Source: Bacteriovoracaceae bacterium UBA4097 (GTDB taxonomy: Bacteria > Bdellovibrionota > Bacteriovoracia > Bacteriovoracales > Bacteriovoracaceae). Taken from it: a DNA stretch of 36,401 bases. The DNA is taken from the NCBI GenBank assembly GCA_002381765.1, contig DFXX01000041.1, forward strand, positions 30,760 through 67,160, in the 5' to 3' direction. The translations under genes were made by a program, and so were the position numbers. The notes beneath the pieces are model-generated. The model did no database searches. It had not been told where the DNA came from and was given only the letters and a program-made list of their open reading frames with translations. This document shows positions 30,920 through 36,401 of this stretch, in pieces; the stretch's first letter is position 1, and every line of letters starts with the position of its first letter.

Positions 30920-31249
30920 TTACCAGTAGCCTCTTTCCTGAACACAACGAAGGCCAGGTCTATTGAATCTCAAGTCATAGAGACACTGATTCATCACTAC
31001 ATTACATTGACCACGGTAGGTACGATAAACTGCATGCCAGTTATCGATCATAAGAACTTGGCAGTACGGAGCTGGTACCGGTCTTGGCATGGGGCGAGGT
31101 ATAGGCATCGGTCTGCGAGGTATTGGATAAGGACGCTGAGGAGCCGGATAGCGAGGTCCAGGATGAGGACGACGAGGTCCTGGGCGGTATTCAGCTAGGG
31201 CAGAAAACGAGAACAGCAAAAGAGCTGTAGCAAATGTCATAACTTTCAT
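30920..31249 (-). CDS. Secreted Pro/Arg-rich small protein
   Basis: 109 residues. The signal peptide is MKVMTFATALLLFSFSALA, followed by about 40 residues of near-repeating RP.P/PIPR units with strong positive charge, then a C-terminal domain with four cysteines (YCQV, QCNV, QCLY, RCVQ), probably two disulfides. The Pro/Arg stretch would be extended and could bind polyanions such as LPS or teichoic acid; this is inference. SD AGGAGG precedes the ATG. It follows the end of the histidine kinase gene after about 150 bp but reads as its own unit. Confidence 0.65.
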   Translation of the reverse strand: MKVMTFATALLLFSFSALAEYRPGPRRPHPGPRYPAPQRPYPIPRRPMPIPRPMPRPVPAPYCQVLMIDNWHAVYRTYRGQCNVVMNQCLYDLRFNRPGLRCVQERGYW

Positions 31250-31400
31250 AGGCCTCCTTAGAAGACATTTAAGTTTTTAACCAAAGTAACTGGGTTCTTC
31301 CTACAACTAGGAAGGGCGAGATGAAAATACAAAACATGAAATTTTGCGGATAAATAGAGGTTGAGTGGCACTAAATAATGCGGACAGTTGTGATTCTCTG

Positions 31401-32762
31401 CTAAGTTTGAGAAAAGTGTATCTCTACCAGAGATCCTTTGGAATTATTGAAATGGATCTTCCAGTTGTATTTTTTGGCTATAGTATTAACCCAGGCAAGG
31501 CCCAATCCATAACCCCCGGCCGATTTTTGCTTAAACTTATTAAATGGCTTTCCGAAGTTTTCTAGAACATGATTGGGAATCCCCGGTCCGTTATCCCAAA
31601 TCTTTAAGCTATTTTCCGAGCATTCGATCCGTATCAAACCATTACCGTACTTGATTGCATTGGTGATTATATTATTGATGATCTGATCGAAGTGAATAGG
31701 GTTACAGAAAACTCGAGCGTCCTCATTTAAATTCACAAATTCTATTTTTATATTATCTGAAAGCTTTTCTAATTGCTGAACATTATGTTTCACCCTGCTG
31801 GCAAGGTGGATAACATGAAGTTCCGGCTTAGATGAATCGTTTTCTACAGAAGCCCATTCTAAGAAATCCATGATGATATTTTCAAGAGTCTTTAATTCTG
31901 CTTCTACCGGCTTGATGCTTTCCGGCGAGATGTGAGTGCTGGTGATCAGCTCGTCTAGACTCATTTTGAGTAATGTCATCGGTGTTTTAAGTTCATGGGC
32001 CATCAGTGCTGACCACTGCTGCGTGGATTTCTGGGTCTCCATAATTTGAGTTGCTAGTTTATCAAGAGAACTTATTAAACTGTTAAACTCATCATTTTGG
32101 TAATTTTTAGTTCTTAATTTTGTGAACCATGATTTGAGTTCTAAATATTCTCCCTCTTCAATTTTTTTTGCCATGAGAGTAACTTGATCCGCAAGTGTTT
32201 GCACTGGCTTAAAGAGGATATAACTCAAGATAAAAGAAACAATTATTATCACTAAAAGGATGATGGCAACAAATAAGGAGACTCTTTGGTTTAAGTCCTT
32301 CCAACGGATCATGCTCTGATTTAGGATCATGCCTACTTTGATGATGCGATTGTTCTTGGAATCTTTTTGAGTTAAATATTTGATTAAGAAATCTTTGTGT
32401 TCTTTTTCTTCCCAGGTAGCAAACTCTGTAGAAATGTTATCGGGTAGTTCAAAGATGTAAGCATTATCGTTCTTATAGAGGTTCTTGCCTTTGGAATTAT
32501 AAATAGCGACAATCATATTGATTTTATCATCACCAATAATTTCTTGGATAAACTCTTCTCCAAAGTCAGAAAATTCTCTTTGAGTAAGATTAAGCTCACT
32601 GTTAGCGAGGAGGGAAGCATTCTGCTGGAGATTTAGCTCCATTAGTCGAAGTCTCTCCAGCTTAAAGAAATGGTAATGAATGGCGCTAACAGAAGTTGCT
32701 GTCAGACCAAGAACTATAAAGATGGTTATGAAAAATTTAAGTCTCAAGCCAGTATCCAACAT
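31401..32762 (-). CDS. Sensor histidine kinase of an OmpR-type pair
   Basis: 453 residues. TM1 is at about 9-29, a periplasmic domain at 30-160, and TM2 at about 162-185 (VSLFVAIILLVIIIVSFILSYILF). A HAMP-like linker follows, then HisKA with H256 (MAHELKTPMTLLKMS) and HATPase_c with INNIITNAIKYG, DNGPGIP and GGYGLGLAWV. It overlaps the response-regulator gene by 26 nt and should phosphorylate that protein. Alternative TTG starts exist just downstream. The periplasmic domain does not match a sensor type that I recognise. Confidence 0.92.
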   Translation of the reverse strand: MLDTGLRLKFFITIFIVLGLTATSVSAIHYHFFKLERLRLMELNLQQNASLLANSELNLTQREFSDFGEEFIQEIIGDDKINMIVAIYNSKGKNLYKNDNAYIFELPDNISTEFATWEEKEHKDFLIKYLTQKDSKNNRIIKVGMILNQSMIRWKDLNQRVSLFVAIILLVIIIVSFILSYILFKPVQTLADQVTLMAKKIEEGEYLELKSWFTKLRTKNYQNDEFNSLISSLDKLATQIMETQKSTQQWSALMAHELKTPMTLLKMSLDELITSTHISPESIKPVEAELKTLENIIMDFLEWASVENDSSKPELHVIHLASRVKHNVQQLEKLSDNIKIEFVNLNEDARVFCNPIHFDQIINNIITNAIKYGNGLIRIECSENSLKIWDNGPGIPNHVLENFGKPFNKFKQKSAGGYGLGLAWVNTIAKKYNWKIHFNNSKGSLVEIHFSQT

Positions 32763-33420
32763 TTCTCTTACTGAGAATCTTTACTGAGGAATTACAGTTT
32801 TCAAGTTTCTTTCTGAGATTCATGATATTCACTTCAATAACATTGGACTCAATGTCTAAATTAGTTTCCCAGATGATATCTAATAACTGAAATTTTGAAT
32901 AAACTCGATTCTTGTTCTCGCAGAAATTAACCATTAGGGAAAACTCTTTTGGAGTTAGATCGAGCTTCTTTTCATGACACATGACTTGACGGGTTTTAAG
33001 ATTAACGATGATATCCGCTACCTGTAAGTAAAAACCACTTTTTTGGCCCTCCTCAGATGTCCGTCTTAGTAAAGCCCTGACTCTTGCTTGTAACTCAACT
33101 AAAGAGAACGGCTTACCCAAATAATCATCTGCCCCTTGATCTAAGATATTGGCCTTCTCGCTTGGACTATTTAAAGCCGAAAGATAAAGAATCGAAGATT
33201 TGGGAAATTTTTGTTTAATCTTGGATAGGACATTCTTTGTGTCATCGTTTCCAAGTAAACGATCCATAATGAAAAGAGCAGGGGCGAGGTGGGAGTTTTC
33301 AATAAAATCTAATAATTCTGGAAAGGAGCTTATCGCAGATAGAGCGTAGTTCTCTCTTCCTAGGTTTTCCTTAAGGAAGCTTCGTACTTTTTCATCATCT
33401 TCTACAATTAATATATCCAT
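32737..33420 (-). CDS. OmpR-family response regulator
   Basis: 227 residues. The receiver domain has the acidic pair E7/D8/D9, phospho-acceptor D53 (FIMDRLLG), S81 and K103 (GKPF); the C-terminal winged helix has LDLTPKEFSLMVNFCENKNRVYSKFQLLDIIW, V..VNIMNLRKKLE and a final beta hairpin (KRNVGYWLE). It is a DNA-binding transcription factor. The start has no SD, and a promoter with its -10 exactly 6 nt before the ATG suggests a leaderless mRNA. The kinase gene overlaps the 3' end. Confidence 0.94.
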   Translation of the reverse strand: MDILIVEDDEKVRSFLKENLGRENYALSAISSFPELLDFIENSHLAPALFIMDRLLGNDDTKNVLSKIKQKFPKSSILYLSALNSPSEKANILDQGADDYLGKPFSLVELQARVRALLRRTSEEGQKSGFYLQVADIIVNLKTRQVMCHEKKLDLTPKEFSLMVNFCENKNRVYSKFQLLDIIWETNLDIESNVIEVNIMNLRKKLENCNSSVKILSKRNVGYWLET

Positions 33421-33426
33421 GGGCTG

Positions 33427-33455
33427 ATTATGTAATCAAAAGGCGGCCCAGTCAA
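33427..33455 (-). promoter_or_regulatory. Promoter of the two-component operon, probably leaderless
   Basis: Minus strand TTGACT (33455-33450), 17 nt, CATAAT (33432-33427), six bases, ATG at 33420. The -35 lies inside the terminator hairpin of the Asr-like gene, so reading through the hairpin and firing of this promoter may interfere. Confidence 0.55.
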
Positions 33456-33468
33456 AGACTGGACCGCC
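33438..33468 (-). terminator. Terminator of the Asr-like gene
   Basis: Minus strand stem GGCGG.CCAGTC / GACTGG.CCGCC (11 pairs, one mismatch) with a 3-nt loop, then four T. It follows the stop of the Lys/Ala-rich gene by about 47 nt. Confidence 0.62.
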
Positions 33469-33514
33469 AGGAGTGTCTAAGTTATTTGAGGCTGCTACTC
33501 AAACAACACGGAAA

Positions 33515-33751
33515 TTAAACGTCTTCTAAGTTAGGGGATTTTTTAGTCGCTTTGCCTTTTTTGCCAGCATTTTTCTTCTGAGCGGCTTTTCTTTGAGCAG
33601 CTTTCTTCTGGGCCAAAGTTTTCTTCTTGGCCTGATACTTCTTTGACTGAGTGGCAGTGTCTTTAGTATCCGACTTAACTTCTTTAGCTGCAAAAGCTGA
33701 TAGACTTGAAAGCATGATAGTAATAAGGGCCAGTGATGTGAATTTTTTCAT
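33515..33751 (-). CDS. Lys/Ala-rich small secreted protein, Asr (acid shock)-like
   Basis: 78 residues. The signal peptide is MKKFTSLALITIMLSSLSAFA, and the mature part is built from Lys, Ala, Gln and Thr (AQKKAAQRKAAQKKNAGKKG), strongly basic. Size, signal and composition resemble the E. coli acid-shock protein Asr, but low-complexity basic proteins converge easily. SD GGAGG precedes the ATG. It lies directly before the two-component operon, which is notable because E. coli asr is controlled by the OmpR-type pair RstBA. Confidence 0.6.
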   Translation of the reverse strand: MKKFTSLALITIMLSSLSAFAAKEVKSDTKDTATQSKKYQAKKKTLAQKKAAQRKAAQKKNAGKKGKATKKSPNLEDV

Positions 33752-33920
33752 GTTTGAGATCCTCCGTTAAAAACATTTTCGCAAATAAACCGGTTTGGAA
33801 GATGAAAGGAGTATAAATAATTCTTTATTTTCGGCCAGAGGCGAAATAAAGGTCACGGCGCGTCTATCTATTCATTGTTTATCGAGTTAAAAAAGGGCTT
33901 CTTATTACATTGGATTCTTC

Positions 33921-34841
33921 ATGCTTGAGGTAAATCTACTTACAGCGATTCTGGCGGCCCTTGTCCTATTCCTTTTTGCCCTACAATCTCTGGGGCATGA
34001 GTTAGAACTAAAATTTAAAACTCAACTAAAAACATTGCTCGAAAAAGCCACAAAGTATCCAGTTGGAGGCATCTTTGCCGGAATATTTGGAACCGGCATA
34101 ATTCAATCTTCAACAGCCGTTTCTGTTCTTTGTGTCTCATTAGTTAGTGGCGGAATTCTTTCACTGGGTCAGGCTATTACAATATTAATGGGTAGTAATA
34201 TTGGCACGACACTTACGGCACAATTGGTTGCAATGAAAGTCAGTAATGCCGCTCCTTTTTTGCTCGTCTTAGGATACTTTGTAAATTTTTTACCCGGCAA
34301 AGCAGGAGTTTGGGGCAAACCAATCTTTTACTTTGGTTTACTCTTCTTTGGCTTAAATATGCTAAGTGATGTTTTAGGTCAGTTTCAGCATCACCCTTTG
34401 GTAAGAGAGTATTTACTAAGTGATATCTCTCCTTATTGGGGATTGTTTGTGGGTATAATTTTAACAATACTTTTGCAGTCTAGCTCAATTACTTCAGGCC
34501 TCGTTGTTGTGTTTGCTTCTGAAGGGCTGCTTCAATTAGATGTGGCAATTCCTATTTTGATTGGTGCAAATGTAGGAACCACAACGACCGCGATTCTGGC
34601 CTCCTTTACGTTAGGAGTTGATGCCAGGAGAACAGCTATTGCTAATTTTATGATTAATTTAGCAGGGCTTATTATTTTCTTGCCATTCATGAGCTTCTTT
34701 ACAAATGCAATTGAATCATTGGATCTAGATATCTCTCACAAAGTGGCAAATGCTCATCTCGCTTTCAATGTCATAACAGTTGTCATCATTTTTCCATTCC
34801 GTTTAAAACTGGCCAATTTTTTAATAAGACGGATTAAGTGA
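33921..34841 (+). CDS. Na/Pi cotransporter family protein without PhoU domain
   Basis: 306 residues, eight or more membrane helices. Both inverted-repeat QSS motifs are present (GTGIIQSSTAVSV and TILLQSSSITSGL), as are GSNIGTTLTA and GANVGTTTTAIL. The family moves phosphate with sodium, or in some members other anions. The protein stops after the membrane domain, lacking the C-terminal PhoU-like region of the longer (about 550-residue) relatives. There is no SD at the ATG. The next gene overlaps by 4 nt. Confidence 0.87.
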   Translation: MLEVNLLTAILAALVLFLFALQSLGHELELKFKTQLKTLLEKATKYPVGGIFAGIFGTGIIQSSTAVSVLCVSLVSGGILSLGQAITILMGSNIGTTLTAQLVAMKVSNAAPFLLVLGYFVNFLPGKAGVWGKPIFYFGLLFFGLNMLSDVLGQFQHHPLVREYLLSDISPYWGLFVGIILTILLQSSSITSGLVVVFASEGLLQLDVAIPILIGANVGTTTTAILASFTLGVDARRTAIANFMINLAGLIIFLPFMSFFTNAIESLDLDISHKVANAHLAFNVITVVIIFPFRLKLANFLIRRIK

Positions 34842-36289
34842 TTATGCTCTTATTGTCTGTGCTTCCGATTGCTGTTTTCATGATTTTCCTTTTTTTTCTC
34901 CGATGGCCTTTTTACAAAATAGCTCCACTCGCTTTCTTTGTGACCATGACCATCTCTATCTTAGCTTGGAAAATTCCTCCCCAATCTCTGATTAGCGTTG
35001 CCCTTAAGGCACTCCTCCTTACCGGGGATATAGTCCTTATAATCTTTGGAGCGATTCTATTTGTTTCATTTCTCAAGGAAACAGGATCACTTTCTCAAAT
35101 ATTAGAACAATTAAAAAAAATTACTCCTAATAAAGAAACCCAAACACTATTGTTCGCCTGGTTATTTGGTAGTTTTATTGAGGGGATTTCTGGCTTTGGG
35201 ACCTCTGGTGCTATTGTGGCGCCTTTTCTGGTTGGAATTGGTATATCGCCTTTTAAAGCAATAGTGGTCTCTTTGGCCTCAAATTCTACTGCTGTAACTT
35301 TTGGAGCAGTTGGAACTCCTGTGAGGATTGGATTAGCTGAATTTTCTCAATTAAGTTTTGTTCATGAAACTGCACTAATCAATATTCTGCCAGCTTTCTT
35401 TATCACTATTTTCATTGTTTATTTTGTCTGTCCGAGGACTCGTTTTATAACTTTCTTAAAAAACAATACTGTTGGTCCCATGCTGGCCGCATCAGTATTT
35501 CTAGTTCCATATGCCCTCATGGCCCGTTATAGTTCAGAATATCCATCGATCCTAGGGGGAGGTATCGGATTTTTGGCTTATCTTGCCATCCTTTCTCGAG
35601 GGGCCTTGAGAACTAAAATTCTTCCAGTAGTGAAAAGTTTTTCTTCCTATGGAATATTGCTAACATTGTTGGTGCTTGGAAAATTTTTCTTCTCTTCCTT
35701 CAATGTTCTGCTCAATCTGGGTAATCAGTTAACTCATAACATACAGGCGTTTAATCCTGGTTTTGCCTTTATCACTACCGTTTTGATATTAGCAGTAAAA
35801 AGAAAAACTTCTCTTCGGTCTTTGTTGCTCATTACTAAGACAACGACCGTTCCACTTCAAAGAACAGCTATTTCAATATTCTTCGTCAGTGCCATGACAT
35901 ACTTGATGATTATGACGGACAGGATTTTACTTCAGGATGGAATGCTTGAAACAATTGCCAGTCATTTAATTGGACCAGGTCTTTTGTACTATTCTGCATT
36001 CATTGGTGCTTTTGGTTCATTCTTAGCGGGGAGTGCTACCGTTTCAAACCTTCTCTTTGCCCAAATTCAGTTTTTAGGATCTAGTTCCATGCATCTTCCA
36101 CACAGTTTGATCCTGGCCCTTCAGTTAACTGGAGCGGCAGCAGGTAATATGATAGCTCTACCCAATATTCTAGCCGTTCAAGCAGCAGTGGGTGAGGAAG
36201 GTAAGGAGAGAGAAGCCTTGTTAGCATTGATCCTTCCTTGCGGAGTATATCTTATGATTGCTACAATTGTTGTCTTGCTTTTTTTCTAA
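34838..36289 (+). CDS. Lactate permease (LctP) family transporter
   Basis: 483 residues, about twelve or more membrane helices. The family motif FIEGISGFGTSGAIVAPFLV (compare FLEGAAGFGTPVAI in L-lactate permeases) and the second-half region SFLAGSATVSNLLFAQIQ support the call. It is somewhat shorter than typical LctP (about 550). Substrates of the family are lactate and glycolate; here the exact one is unknown. The start is the GTG at 34838 overlapping the previous stop (GTGA) or the ATG at 34844; I keep the GTG because of the overlap. Confidence 0.85.
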   Translation: MIMLLLSVLPIAVFMIFLFFLRWPFYKIAPLAFFVTMTISILAWKIPPQSLISVALKALLLTGDIVLIIFGAILFVSFLKETGSLSQILEQLKKITPNKETQTLLFAWLFGSFIEGISGFGTSGAIVAPFLVGIGISPFKAIVVSLASNSTAVTFGAVGTPVRIGLAEFSQLSFVHETALINILPAFFITIFIVYFVCPRTRFITFLKNNTVGPMLAASVFLVPYALMARYSSEYPSILGGGIGFLAYLAILSRGALRTKILPVVKSFSSYGILLTLLVLGKFFFSSFNVLLNLGNQLTHNIQAFNPGFAFITTVLILAVKRKTSLRSLLLITKTTTVPLQRTAISIFFVSAMTYLMIMTDRILLQDGMLETIASHLIGPGLLYYSAFIGAFGSFLAGSATVSNLLFAQIQFLGSSSMHLPHSLILALQLTGAAAGNMIALPNILAVQAAVGEEGKEREALLALILPCGVYLMIATIVVLLFF

Positions 36290-36356
36290 AAAACGTAGCT
36301 AAAGCGGAGAGTCTTGAATCTTCTCCCTACTATAAATTAAATACAATGAGGTTCCT

Positions 36357-36401
36357 ATGGCCTTTTATGTTGATGGATTTGTCGTTCCTGTTCCTAAGAA
36401 G
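36357..36401 (+). CDS. DUF1428 family protein, 5' end only
   Basis: Fifteen codons reach the window edge: MAFYVDGFVVPVPKK, the characteristic N-terminus of DUF1428 (YbaA-like dimeric alpha-beta barrel proteins of unknown function). AGG lies just upstream as SD. The gap 36290-36356 holds a short GGAGA/TCTCC inverted repeat and a TATAAA, with no clear promoter. Confidence 0.78.
   Translation, partial: MAFYVDGFVVPVPKK

Noticed and set aside
31362..31377. TGGCAC...TGC resembling a sigma-54 promoter
   Set aside because: The GG-GC spacing is 11 bp rather than 10 and no plus-strand gene follows.
1..36401. CRISPR array, prophage, transposon or restriction system
   Set aside because: No regularly spaced repeats, transposase, integrase or phage genes were seen; gene style is uniform across the window.

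Overview
The window reads as ordinary chromosome of a Gram-negative, motile, sensory-rich bacterium with low-to-medium GC. Lipoprotein and Sec signal peptides, Lgt, a TonB-family protein, a chemoreceptor with CheR, and many small secreted proteins of unknown family fit a Bdellovibrio-like organism (Bacteriovoracales/Bdellovibrionota). That placement is an inference from gene style, not from a marker gene. I see no prophage, insertion sequence, CRISPR array or obvious island. Both window edges cut genes: a TonB-family protein on the left and a DUF1428 protein on the right.

Layout. 1-1.7 kb: TonB-family protein overlapping a secreted TPR protein. 1.7-5.7 kb: a 1104-residue kelch/Ig-like lipoprotein with a structured 5' leader, and a small secreted protein, both on the minus strand. 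5.8-10.9 kb: a sensory block of a membrane PAS-PAS histidine kinase, convergent with an RsbRD-like/PAS histidine kinase and a triple-PAS protein without output domain. 11-14.9 kb: small secreted proteins, arylamine N-acetyltransferase, a YdeI/OmpD-associated protein, tRNA-Asp and an SDR oxidoreductase. 14.9-18.1 kb: membrane proteins (ExoD family, TerC/Alx family, and a TSUP-DUF1634-TM2 operon with 4-nt overlaps). 18.2-21.6 kb: a tRNA nucleotidyltransferase that lacks the flexible loop of CCA-adding enzymes, then a subtilisin-like lipoprotein coupled to a membrane-anchored partner. 21.6-22 kb: a compact unit with a sigma-54-type promoter, a 66-codon gene and a strong terminator. 22-26.8 kb: lgt, chemoreceptor plus cheR, and a PLP-dependent sulfur amino acid lyase/synthase. 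26.85-26.98 kb: a candidate structured small RNA. 27-30.8 kb: a secreted protein, YdcF-like protein, renalase-like FAD protein, Bax-like glucosaminidase and heme oxygenase. 30.9-33.8 kb: an OmpR/HK two-component pair flanked by two very basic small secreted proteins, one resembling acid-shock Asr. 33.9-36.4 kb: Na/Pi cotransporter-like and lactate-permease-like proteins, translationally coupled.

The observations most worth following are: (1) the tRNA nucleotidyltransferase looks like a CC-adding rather than CCA-adding enzyme; (2) the kelch lipoprotein has its own promoter, a leader hairpin burying its Shine-Dalgarno sequence and followed by a U-run, and no canonical start codon at a sensible position; (3) the isolated sigma-54-type small-gene unit; (4) four genes have a -10-like hexamer exactly 6 nt before the ATG and no Shine-Dalgarno sequence, suggesting leaderless mRNAs; (5) the putative small RNA with a closing stem, four GGA motifs and a 16-bp terminator. 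All regulatory calls come from reading by eye and were not tested computationally.
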